DNA of 64,000 nt from Trifolium pratense (taxonomy: Eukaryota > Streptophyta > Magnoliopsida > Fabales > Fabaceae): the NCBI RefSeq assembly GCF_020283565.1, contig NC_060063.1, positions 39,208,635 through 39,272,634 of the forward strand, read 5' to 3'. The notes below the pieces were generated by a model that ran no database searches, was not told the origin of the DNA, and saw only the letters and a list, made by a program, of their open reading frames with translations. The translations under genes were made by a program, and so were the position numbers. Positions 9,442-20,411 of this stretch are shown here, piece by piece. Position 1 is the stretch's first letter. Each line of letters starts with the position of its first letter.

Positions 9442-12218
9442 ATGGTAAAATTTGATGAATCTCTAGATGTTGATTCTAATGAAGTTAGTTCAACTGATAG
9501 TCATACATCTGATGATGAGAATTCCAGCTATTCGGCATCCAGTGGGCATGATAGGTCAGATGATGGCGATGATCATGGTGACCACCATGATGATGGTGAT
9601 GATGATGATGATGATGATGATGATGGCAATGACCATGATTTTGCTGATGAAGCATCTATAGGTGAAAGAGCGGTACGTATTAATTCTATGACTGCTGATG
9701 AAATTCGTGGTATGGATTTTGGTAGTGTTGACGAAGCTTATGAATTTTATTATCAATACGGTAAATGTAAAGGTTTTTCCGTTAGGAAAAGTGATGATAA
9801 GAAAAAAATAGGGCCTGATGGTAGTAAAATAATAACAAACAAGCTTTTTGTATGCAGTAGACAAGGTTTACGAGATAAGAGACACATATCTAGGTTAGAT
9901 AGGAAAAGAGAGCACCGACGTTTGACACGTACGAAATGCACGGCTAGGTTTCGTGTGACATACAAAGCCGATAAGGGTAGATTTGTAGTGTCTGTGTTTG
10001 AAGAGACTCATAACCATGAATTAACATCAGCTAGGTTTGTGCACTTACACCCGGTTTATCGTAAGATTAGCGAAGCAGATAGAGCTCAGGTTGATGGTAT
10101 GCAGTCACGTGGAATTAGAACTTGTCATATTATGGGGTACATGGTTGCTCAGAAGGGTGGATATGGTGGTGTTGGGTTTACGAAGAAAGATCTTTATAAT
10201 TATTTTGATAAAAAAATGCGTGATATTGTTAAAGATGGTGATGTTGCCGCATCGCTACATTATCTTAATGCAAAGTCAGCTACTGATCCCATGCTCTATG
10301 CTGAATATGCTGCTGACACTAGCAATGGACGGATGAAGTCTCTTTTTTGGGCTGATGGGACCAGTAGATCTGACTACTTCTGTTTTGGAGATGTGGTTGC
10401 ATTTGACACAACATACAAGAGGAACAAATACAACCTCCCGCTGGTTATATTTTCAGGTTGTAACCACCATTCCCAAACAATAATTTTTGGCGCTGCGTTG
10501 GTATCAGATGAAACCACGGAGACGTATAAGTGGGTGTTGAATTGTTTTTTGGAGTGTATGGAAAATAAACGCCCAAAAGCTGTGGTGACAGATGGAGATG
10601 GGGCTATGAGAGAGGCTATAAAAGAGGTTTTCCCCGATTCGACTCATCGGTTATGTGCCTGGCATTTGAATAAGAATGCAGGTGAGAATGTGAAGAATTC
10701 AGGTTTTCTGAAGGGATTTAAAAAAGCCATGTTCTCAAATTTTTCAAAGGATGATTTTGAAGAGTATTGGTCAGAGATGATTAAAGAAAATGGAGTTGAA
10801 GGACATCCGTGGGTTATCAAAACCTACGAGAACAAGTTACTATGGGCAACTGCATACCTGCGGGATAAGTTTTTTGGACGTATAAGAACTACGTCCCAAT
10901 GTGAAGCAATCAATGCAATAATAAAGAGTTATGTCAGAAAGAAAGGATGCATCTTTGAATTTATGCAAAATTTTGAGCAGGCTCTAAGAGGCTACAGAAA
11001 CAATGAACTTGTTGAAGATTTTAAGTCAAAGTTTTCAGAACCTGTGTTGACAACTCAACTACGTTTGATTGAGAGCAATGCCGCTAAAATCTATACAGCG
11101 GAGATTTTCAAAGAAGTGAAAGAAGAAATTATGAAGGCCGGTGAATTGATTGTTAAGCATAAAAAGGAAATTGGAGATACAAAGTTTTATACTTTGACTA
11201 AATATTGTCGGGATGCGTATGAAAGAACAGTTGTTTACGATGGTGATACATTCCAATGTTCGTGCAGGTTGTTTGATTCTCGTGGACTTCCTTGTTCTCA
11301 TATTTTTCATGTGATGAAGGAAGAACATGTTGATCACATTCCTAGCACTTTGGTATTGTCGCGATGGACCAAGGATGCTAAAATTGATTATTTGAACATG
11401 GTGGATGTTAATGATCCAGTTGATTCCGATGTGATTGAGCTTGCCCGTTTTGGTGCATATTGTACTGTTCTGACATCATTTTGCAAAGAAGCTTCTAAAA
11501 AGAATGGTGTGTATGGTGACATTATGGATGACCTCATGAATTTAAAAAAAAATATTGCAGTGTTGAGGATCCTATTGGAACACAAAAGTCAGTTGTTGGT
11601 GATCCTATCCCGGTTCAGAGTAAAGGTGCTCCAAAGAAAAAAAAGAATGACGCAAAAGCTCTCAGGCATTGTACTCATTGCAAGAGTACAACTCATAATG
11701 CGAGGACTTGTTCGGTAATTTTAATAATTCTTGATTGTTTATCTTTCGAATCATATAATATGTTTTATTAATTATATTGTTTTATATTTGTAGTAAAATT
11801 TCTTTTTTATTGTTATAAACAGGACAAAAAGAGAAAAAAAAGTTGCAACGCTGAAAGTAGTGTGCAAGACATAAATTCAGAGCTACCGGTTGACCTTGGT
11901 GAAAGTAGTGTGCGACAGAATAAGAAGAAATGTGTAGAGCAACCGAAAGACCTTTGCGAAAGTAGTGTGGCACCAAAAAAGAAGAAATGTTCAGAGCTAC
12001 CGAAAGACCTTTGTGAAAGTATTGTGCAAAAGAGAAATAAATGTTCGGTGCAATTGAAAGAGCATGGCGCTAATGTGTCAACACCAACACATATTGATGT
12101 TACTAGTGCGACCGGGCAATTCACTCCGATGTATGGATTTCAACATATGATTCCTATGTTACATCCGGTTATGCAACAGATGCACGTACCATCTGGACAA
12201 CATGTTCCACCTGCATAA
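9442..12218 (+). CDS. FAR1-type MULE transposase (C-terminus damaged)
   Basis: Predicted exons are 9442-11714 and 11823-12218. The ATG at 9442 was chosen because it follows a leader splice acceptor; upstream codons lack an ATG. Residues 1-85 are acidic with an Asp run. A FAR1 DNA-binding domain spans about 91-200. The MULE DDE transposase core has Asp322 (FDTTYK), Asp384 (VVTDGDGAM) and Glu488 (QCEAINAI) as likely catalytic residues. A SWIM zinc finger (C606, C608, C618, H620) follows. The catalytic part is uninterrupted. An A9 run at 11544-11552 appears to lack one A: with one more A the frame would enter a CTHCKSTTHNARTC zinc knuckle and join the splice site in phase. As it stands the first frame ends at 11718. 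Exon 2 encodes about four Lys-rich repeats of roughly 19 residues (ESSV...KKKKC...LPKDLC). It stops at a TAA (12216-12218) that looks like a mutated CAA, since similar sequence continues to a TGA at 12342-12344. Confidence 0.85.
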
Positions 12219-12344
12219 CATGTAACTTCTGTACCACATGTACCACCTCTATACCAACTGTATGGAATGAATGTTGGTGCAAATTCAACTTCGTGTTATG
12301 GTCTGTTACAACAGGTGATGAAATCTGCTGATGGTAAACAATGA

Positions 12345-12851
12345 GGTTTTGTTTTATATATTAAATGTGTTGGATGTACTATGTGATCGAATTTGAGATT
12401 TGGGCTGTAATGTTTATGATATTTTGAAACTAAGTTTTTTGTTTTTAATGTACATTTACATTGAGATTTGGAAAGAATTGAACTAGAAATTTTTTTTTTT
12501 TAAGGTATTGTTAAATTGTGATTGAATTTTGGGACATAATGTTTGTTAATACTATTACTGAAACCATTTGTTAAAGAGAAAAAAAAAAAAAAAAAAGAGA
12601 GCAAGGCATATGTTGAAGCAGGCTATCTAAGTATTTGTGTTATTTATATTTTGATGCGCGGAAGAATAACAAATTAATTGATTTGGTGCAGTGGTTAGGG
12701 CGTTTAACATGGAAAGACCTGGCAGGAGTTCGAATCCTGTTGGTGTCTTTTTTCACATTATTATTTCCAATTTTATGTTTTAATTATTTCATTTTGAATG
12801 ATTTGTAAAGTTGTAGTTAATTTGATATTTAAATTTATTTTATATTAATAG
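12345..12851. other. Noncoding spacer downstream of the transposase gene
   Basis: It holds the transposase 3' UTR, an A-run at about 12579-12596 and a tRNA-like segment. No gene is visible. Confidence 0.6.
12681..12750 (+). other. tRNA-like segment with A-box and B-box (tRNA relic or SINE head)
   Basis: TTGGTGCAGTGGTTAGGG resembles a polymerase III A-box. About 30 bases later CAGGAGTTCGAATCCTG forms a perfect T-arm stem and loop with a B-box, followed by a T-run. A matching acceptor stem is not visible and the anticodon arm is not convincing, so it is not a normal tRNA gene. Confidence 0.45.
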
Positions 12852-13965
12852 ACATATATCGGTGACTTTTAAATTTTAAATGAGTAATTAATTGAATATT
12901 CGAAATTTAACTCGTACTAAACTTCGGTTATCTATTAGGAAACGACAACCCTAACCTTAGACTTAGGTGCTTGGTCCGGTTTCGATATTGGACTACTAGC
13001 CTTATCGTTTGACCTAACTAACATATATCGGTGACTATTAAATTTTAAATGAGTAATTAATTGAATATTCAAAATTTAACTCGTACTAAACTTCGGTTAT
13101 CTATTAGGAAACGACAACCCTAACCTTAGACTTAGGTGCTTGGTCCGGTTTCGATATTGGACTACTCGCCTTATCGTTTGACCTAACTAACATATATCGG
13201 TGACTTTTAAATTTTAAATGAGTAATTAATTGAATATTCAAAATTTAACTCGTACTAAACTTCGGTTATCTATTAGGAAACGACAACCCTAACCTTAGAC
13301 TTAGGTGCTTGGTCCGGTTTCGATATTGGACTACTCGCCTTATCGTTTGACCTAACTAACATATATCGGTGACTTTTAAATTTTAAATGAGTAATTATTT
13401 ATTATTCAAAATTTAACTAGTACTAAACTTCGGTTATCTATTAGGAACCGACAACCCTAACCTTAGACTTAGGTGCTTGGTCCGGTTTCGATATTGGACT
13501 ACTAGCCTTATCGTTTGACCTAACTAACATATATCGATGACTTTTAAATTTTAAATGAGTAATTAATTGAATATTCGAAATTTAACTCGTACTAAACTTC
13601 GGTTATCTATTAGGAAACGACAACCCTAACCTTAGACTTAGGTGCTTGGTCCGGTTTCGATATTGGACTACTAGCCTTATCGTTTGACCTAACTAACATA
13701 TATCGATGACTTTTAAATTTTAAATGAGTAATTAATTGAATATTCGAAATTTAACTCGTACTAAACTTCGGTTATCTATTAGGAAACGACAACCCTAACC
13801 TTAGACTTAGGTGCTTGGTCCGGTTTCGATATTGGACTACTAGCCTTATCGTTTGACCTAACTAACATATATCGATGACTTTTAAATTTTAAATGAGTAA
13901 TTAATTGAATATTCAAAATTTAACTCGTACTAAACTTCGGTTATTTATTAGGAACCGACAATACC
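12852..13965. repeat. Tandem array 1 of a 169-bp repeat (about 6.6 copies)
   Basis: The anchor ACATATATCG recurs at 12852, 13021, 13190, 13359, 13527, 13696 and 13865, giving spacings of 169, 169, 169, 168, 169 and 169. Units differ by only a few substitutions. Each holds TTAAATTTTAAA and the CCTAACCTTAGACTTAGG partial palindrome. The array lies about 280 bp upstream of the first B3 gene's start codon. Confidence 0.97.
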
Positions 13966-14248
13966 TTAATTGGTTGCTTAATTGGGCCATGTTTATATTA
14001 ATACCCCCGCTATAATGAATACACCAACTAATAGGCCCAAGCCCATTTGATAAGCAGTGTAAAGTTTTGTATTTCCCACAAATACAAACACACGTGGTTA
14101 CGAAAGGTCACGCCTTTCTCCACTTTACTATTTCTCTCTTCCCCTTCCACAAAACGTTTCACTCTCTTCACTTCCACTTTGCTTCAAATCGATTCGTTTT
14201 CGTCCCAAACGTATCTCCGATTCAAAGCTTGTTTTTCGACAACTATCA

Positions 14249-15447
14249 ATGGCGTCTTCGTCGCAAAACAGGTACACCCTTTGCAACATACATTGGCGTT
14301 TTCGTTGCATGTGTTTGGCTTTCTCTTATAATTAGTTTGCGTGTTCAGAGAGATCGAAGTGTTCTCTGATGCATGTAGTTGTTGTTGTTTAACATGTTCT
14401 AGGGTTTGAATTTGTTTTTTTTTTTGTTTACGGAAGAATAAAAAAGAATTCTTTTACCCAAAAATTAGTTTTTTTTTAATTTTGTTTGATGGGTGAATAT
14501 GTTCATGAAATATCTGTTAATGGTGATTTAATACTTCGGTTTTTATTAGTTTTTTTTTTTTTTTGTATTACGAAGAATAAAAAAGTATTTCTATATATAA
14601 AAAGGAATATGTAATTTTTTTTTTAACTTGTTGTTTGATGGATGAACAAGTTAATGAAATATCTGTTAATGGTGATTTCATATGATGTTTTTTTAATAAC
14701 TTAGAATAAGGAAAAATGCTGCTTAGATTCAATAAAGAAATTTAAGTTTGTTGTCTTCTATGTACATGTGTTAGGATTAAATTAACTATTTTTGGTTAAA
14801 ACATGATAAAAGATGATGTTTATTCAAAATTTGTTTATGCTGAATTAGGAAACAATCCCTGAAAAGGGTAAAAATTGAGCCTGAGGATCTTATTTGCTTG
14901 AGTGATGACGAGAACGGTCCAATGGTTAAGGGTACTAGGAATGGAAGGATGCAGGGCAAGAGTGCTGCAGTACAGGGAATGAATGCTTCGGTTCAGGGCA
15001 AGAGTGCTGCGGTTCAGGGCAGTGGTAATAGTTGTTGTGAATGGGTAGCTCCGGTTACCCGAGCTATTCAAAACTTGAAGAACAAACAAACACTGGTGAG
15101 TATTGGTGATTTGATTAGTTTAAAATTTATTTGTCTTAAGTTTATTAATAACATTGTTGTCCTAATTTTTTTTTTCAAATTTCGTCCAGCATCTTCCAGC
15201 TCGGGTTGTGGAGGTTTGTCTGCAGGCAAAGTCTGAGATTAAGCTGCGATCTCGACAGACCAACCGTATCTATAAATGTGCTATTTTGAATCCGGGACGA
15301 GGCAAGCATGAGAGATATATTGCTACTGGTTGGTATGATTATCTGAATGATCACAAGCCTAAAGTTGGTGACCTGCTGATTTTTGCTGTGGAAAACCCTC
15401 CAAATGTTATGGATGTTAACTTAATCCGCAAAGATCGCACCCGTTGA
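14249..15447 (+). CDS. Single-B3-domain DNA-binding protein carried by the MULE
   Basis: Predicted exons are 14249-14271, 14849-15095 and 15190-15447, all with GT/AG borders and matching phases, giving 175 residues. Exon 2 encodes a linker with a repeat of QGKSAAVQG and a Gly/Ser/Lys-rich composition. Exon 3 (residues 91-175) reads as a plant B3 domain: HLPARVVEVCLQAKSEIKL at the start, then YIATGWYDYL, then KPKVGDLLIFAVE near the end and a final beta-strand MDVNLIRK. B3 domains bind DNA, so a nuclear DNA-binding role is expected, but the target is unknown. The gene follows the first 169-bp array. It differs from host ARF, LAV or REM proteins in its very small size. The reading frame shows no damage. 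A non-B3 fold is possible but the GW...KVGDLLIF signature is typical. Confidence 0.75.
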
Positions 15448-16291
15448 ATGATGTTCTGTTTTCTGGATGTATTATGTTTAGTGTTTAATGACTGAATGAG
15501 TTCTAATAGATTAATGTTTTTATCTCCTGCTGTGATGTATATTATGTTATGTTTTTATGTTTTTGGTTTAAGTGTAACAATTGCTACTTTTAGTAGTAGC
15601 CGGACCGCATTTTGCAATCACTTATGTGGTTATCAACTTATTTTGGAATGACATATATGTGTCTTGTGTTTGATTTATTAGGTTTTGGATTACAATTCAT
15701 AAAATTGTAAGGTTTTGGGAGTTTATTCCAAAATTTTAAGGTTTGTATCATTTAAGCAAAATTCTAAGGTTTGTATCATTTAATCATATTAGTACCGTAG
15801 CGTAGTCCGGATACCGGTACCGGTACGCATACGATATTCCGCTAGTACATACCCTCATAGAAATCATTTTTTATTTCTTCATGTGGGTATGCGCCTGGTA
15901 CTTTGTAGTACGGTACTCGCACGTATGCAACATAACATATGAGTTGCCCGTGAATATGTCTACTTTTGTGTCTGATTTTTTTAAAAAAAATAAAAAATGT
16001 TAATGTTGTTACTGATGCTCAATAAATAGGACTACTTTCTCAATATTAGTCAGTTTTGGAAGTTGAAACATGCTATAATCACTCCATACACCTATAATCA
16101 CGCAACATCCTATGACTTATGCCTATATTCACTCCACTAAACAATCTTATCCCTATGTTCATTTAAAAGTTGTTTTAACAAAGCAACCTTAAAAAAATTT
16201 AAATATTAAATTCATCAATTGATCATATCTTAAAAATTTAGAAATTACAATAAAACATCACACAAAACATGTAAAATAGAAATTAACTTAA
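15448..16291. other. Noncoding spacer between convergent B3 and GRF genes
   Basis: No gene is visible. It should contain the 3' ends of both flanking genes. A GGTACCGGTACGCATACG stretch near 15814 is slightly GC-rich. Confidence 0.5.
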
Positions 16292-16907
16292 TTAAGCAAA
16301 CATTTTCAAATATACATAGAACAAAATCCAGGAAAAAACCAGCAAGTTTCTAAACATCTTGGATGTCTTCCTCTCATTGTCTAGTTTCATCTTCATCTTC
16401 TCTCCCTTTTTGTGTTGAATTTCTTTAACCATTTCAACCACATTCCCTAACATATCTGAGCAGTTGCATCCACATCTTTTTGATCCACCATTTATGTCTG
16501 AATCGTGGTAACCCACACCATTTCTGGGTTCAGGTTCTCTTTGAGGAACATTTGGACGAACATAGGGGGGGTGGCCTTCAATTAGGTCATCCCAATCGAA
16601 AAGATTACAACTTCTGCCAGTCTATGAATGAATCCAACAACAGACACCATTGAAATGAAATTTCAATCATCAGAACCTTTTTTAACCAAAAATCAATCTA
16701 AACAGAATGCAAATTATTAATAAATAAAAATAAAACGTAAGTTGTATAAAATGATTTTGCAATGAAACCTACCCCAGCAGCTGCACATTTCCAAAACCTC
16801 CTTTTGGGATTTTCGTTTGAGTTTGATACGTACATCCTCATTGGTTTTCTACAGCCACATTCTGGGATTTGGACTGGCACGGAGTTTGCAACAGATGAGG
16901 AAGACAT
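16292..16907 (-). CDS. GRF-type zinc-finger protein with C-terminal membrane segment
   Basis: Two exons on the minus strand, 16907-16773 and 16621-16292, join in phase with a GT/AG intron and give 154 residues. The GRF zinc finger spans residues 17-57: CGCRKP (C17, C19), then KRRFWKC (C41) and SCNLFDWDD (C50), the usual GRF order. A polar linker with a GCNC motif follows, then a Lys/Glu-rich stretch that could be a short coiled coil, and a hydrophobic end (LLVFSWILFYVYL) that would fit a tail-anchored membrane segment. GRF fingers bind nucleic acid, often single-stranded. The gene faces the B3 gene on its left; its promoter side faces the second repeat array. The intron lies inside the zinc finger between C41 and C50. 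No frame damage is seen. Confidence 0.85.
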
Positions 16908-18081
16908 TGCTGAATTATTAACTCAAACAAACGGAGGTTGAAGGTGATGGTGTAAATCAGGTGAGGAAAATTTGGGAATTTAGGGTTTTGGTAATAGAAG
17001 AAGTGAGTCTTTCGTATTACACCTGGAGTTATAAAGGCCTGGATTAGTTGGGAGCATAATTTAATGAAGACCATGCCTAAAAGGAGTAAACGAATCGTCC
17101 GTACGATTGAAATCAATAGTTCAGATTTGTTGGGGTAAGCTAAATCACGTCCTTCCCATATGGACCAATGGCTGTGATTGAATTACACGCGAAGATACCA
17201 CTAACATTTTTATTTTTAATTTTTTAAATTTTATTATTTTTATTTAGGACAATTGGAAGGAACTTTTTTTTTTTTAAGATGTAAGGGTTGACGGTAAGTC
17301 TATCAATAATAATGCACGAGTTTAATTAATTATTATTCAAAATTTAACTCGTACTAAACTTCGGTTTCAATTAGGAACCGACATCCCTAAACTTAGACTT
17401 AAGTGCTTGTTCCGGTTTCGATGAAGGACTACTAGCCTTATCTTTTGACCTAACTAGCATATATCGGTACTAAACTTTTAATAATTTTCCTAGTTAGTAG
17501 CAACAATTTTGAATGCTATTTACACGCAACTCCCAAAATAAATGAGTTTTTGTTTCTTTTCTACTCCCAAAATAAATGCAGTAAAATTTTAATTTTTGAA
17601 CCATTTATTTGATGCGTTAAAATGAGTTTTTGTTTATTTGATGCGTAACCGTTTATTTGAATTGGTAACTCACCTCATTTTAACACTTTTCGTGCTTTTG
17701 GTTAATAAAACAAAGCAAAATGAATTTTGCGTCGTTAACAAAGAAATTCGTTATTTCATTAAGCGAAATTATTAGGCCGGACTTCGTGACCCGGATTCGA
17801 TAATATATTGATGTCATATTATATTAAGGAAAACTCCCTTATATTAATAGAAATACCATAATATATTGATAATTGTTCAACGGCAGGAGATTGTACGTAA
17901 CAGTTAACACAACCATAGACAAGCCAAAAAACAAGACATACAACCGACATCAAGTCGGACAACGTTACTTAATGCAAAATGATACCACCATAACTAAAGG
18001 TCAGAGCATTAGGACATAGCAAGAGGATGCGGACAGTCAACGACGATTTTCGCGACGGGTCAACTTCACCATCAAGCGCTT
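16908..18081. other. GRF promoter side and spacer
   Basis: No gene is supported. Apart from the lone repeat unit at 17316-17478 it shows only AT-rich unique-looking sequence, including a CGTTAACAAAGAAATTCG patch near 17732. Confidence 0.5.
17316..17478. repeat. Isolated, diverged 169-bp repeat unit
   Basis: It matches the array unit in order (TTTAACTCGTACTAAACTTC, then TCCGGTTTCGAT, then CTACTAGCCTTATC and CATATATCGG) with several substitutions and a small deletion. It is older or less homogenised than the arrays on either side. Confidence 0.85.
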
Positions 18082-19728
18082 CATATATCGGTGACTTTTA
18101 AATTTTAAATGAGTAATTAATTGAATATTCGAAATTTAACTAGTACTAAACTTCGGTTATCTATTAGGAACCGACAACCCTAACCTTAGACTTAGGTGAT
18201 TGGTCCGGTTTCGATATTGGACTACTCGCCTTATCGTTTGACCTAACTAACATATATCGGTGACTTTTAAATTTTAAATGAGTAATTAATTGAATATTCG
18301 AAATTTAACTAGTACTAAACTTCGGTTATCTATTAGGAACCGACAACCCTAACCTTAGACTTAGGTGCTTGGTCCGGTTTCGATATTGGACTACTAGCCT
18401 TATCGTTTGACCTAACTAACATATATCGGTGACTTTTAAATTTTAAATGAGTAATTAATTGAATATTCGAAATTTAACTAGTACTAAACTTCGGTTATCT
18501 ATTAGGAACCGACAACCCTAACCTTAGACTTAGGTGCTTGGTCCGGTTTCGATATTGGACTACTCGCCTTATCGTTTGACCTAACTAACATATATCGGTG
18601 ACTTTTAAATTTTAAATGAGTAATTATTTATTATTCAAAATTTAACTAGTACTAAACTTCGGTTATCTATTAGGAACCGACAACCCTAACCTTAGACTTA
18701 GGTGCTTGGTCCGGTTTCGATATTGGACTACTCGCCTTATCGTTTGACCTAACTAACATATATCGGTGACTTTTAAATTTTAAATGAGTAATTAATTGAA
18801 TATTCAAAATTTAACTAGTACTAAACTTCGGTTATCTATTAGGAACCGACAACCCTAACCTTAGACTTAGGTGCTTGGTCCGGTTTCGATATTGGACTAC
18901 TCGCCTTATCGTTTGACCTAACTAACATATATCGGTGACTTTTAAATTTTAAATGAGTAATTATTTATTATTCAAAATTTAACTAGTACTAAACTTCGGT
19001 TATCTATTAGGAAACGACAACCCTAACCTTAGACTTAGGTGCTTGGTCCGGTTTCGATATTGGACTACTCGCCTTATCGTTTGACCTAACTAACATATAT
19101 CGGTGACTTTTAAATTTTAAATGAGTAATTAATTGAATATTCAAAATTTAACTAGTACTAAACTTCGGTTATCTATTAGGAACCGACAACCCTAACCTTA
19201 GACTTAGGTGCTTGGTCCGGTTTCGATATTGGACTACTCGCCTTATCGTTTGACCTAACTAACATATATCGGTGACTTTTAAATTTTAAATGAGTAATTA
19301 TTTATTATTCAAAATTTAACTAGTACTAAACTTCGGTTATCTATTAGGAAACGACAACCCTAACCTTAGACTTAGGTGCTTGGTCCGGTTTCGATATTGG
19401 ACTACTCGCCTTATCGTTTGACCTAACTAACATATATCGGTGACTTTTAAATTTTAAATGAGTAATTATTTATTATTCAAAATTTAACTAGTACTAAACT
19501 TCGGTTATCTATTAGGAACCGACAACCCTAACCTTAGACTTAGGTGCTTGGTCCGGTTTCGATATTGGACTACTCGCCTTATCGTTTGACCTAACTAACA
19601 AATATCGGTGACTTTTAAATTTTAAATGAGTAATTATTTATTATTCAAAATTTAACTAGTACTAAACTTCGGTTATCTATTAGGAAACGACAACCCTAAC
19701 CTTAGACTTAGGTGCTTGGTCCGGTTTA
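18082..19728. repeat. Tandem array 2 of the 168/169-bp repeat (about 9.8 copies)
   Basis: The anchor CATATATCGG recurs at 18082, 18251, 18420, 18589, 18757, 18926, 19094, 19263 and 19431, and as CAAATATCGG at 19599. Spacings are 169, 169, 169, 168, 169, 168, 169, 168 and 168. Two variants, one with TAATTAATTGAATATTC and one with TAATTATTTATTATTC, alternate through the middle. The array separates the GRF gene from the second B3 gene. Confidence 0.97.
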
Positions 19729-20411
19729 ACTCCTACTAAACTTCTTTTTATTTTCTCCTTTATAATTGATTTTTAATTTTTTTTAAAAAAAACCAAACTA
19801 TTTTTTTATTAGTTTAATGTATTTTTCGTTAAAATTGAATCTAAAATTGTGCAATAATTAAATTTCTTTTAATTTATAAAATTTAAAATTTAAATTTAAT
19901 CTAAAATTTAATCTTTTTCTATATCTGCTACATTCAAGTTTTACATAGCCTGCACATGTTTGGTCCGGTTTCCATTAGGATGCAAGAACATGGATCTGAC
20001 GGTTAGGTATGGTTGTAGTCAGTTTATATGTTGGGTAATCGCAACCATCAAAATCCATCGGACGGTGTTGATATGATGATGCATCACGAAATGAGTGTAT
20101 ATCATTTAACTCCAACCAAACGATACCACTTCCATTGAAACGATTACCACTGTGTAGTCTCACCGTTTCCAATCAAAGTTGATTCAATTACTTGTCCAAA
20201 TTAATTCATTAGTCTTATCGATGTAAGCTTTGGTAAGTGAAGAAGCATTAATAAACAAAATTGCTTTTCATCTACCAACAAATACACCATTTCATTTGGT
20301 TTAAACACCATTCCTATTTTGTCAAAAAAAAAAACACCATTCCTATTCTTCGAAAAAAAAAAACACCATTCCTATTCCAACGAAAATCTCCATAGTTCAC
20401 TTGCAACGAAC
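19729..20411. promoter_or_regulatory. Spacer and upstream region of the second B3 gene
   Basis: It has AT-rich runs, a leftover repeat fragment (TTTGGTCCGGTTTCCATTAG near 19959) and an ACACCATTCCTATT repeat (20307-20375) in what is probably the leader. No other gene is visible. Confidence 0.45.

Noticed and set aside
12852..13965. AACCCTAACC in the 169-bp unit as an interstitial telomere repeat
   Set aside because: It occurs once per unit and is not a run of the plant telomere heptamer.
14047..14369. Plus-strand Ser/Phe-rich frames before the first B3 gene
   Set aside because: They overlap the leader and first exon of the B3 gene in other frames and lack any domain; the short exon with a good donor at 14272 fits better.
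12852..19728. The arrays as centromeric satellite
   Set aside because: They are short and sit inside one transposon between its genes; length alone is not evidence of centromere function.
19975..20172. Minus-strand 65-residue frame
   Set aside because: It has no start context, splice support or recognisable domain.
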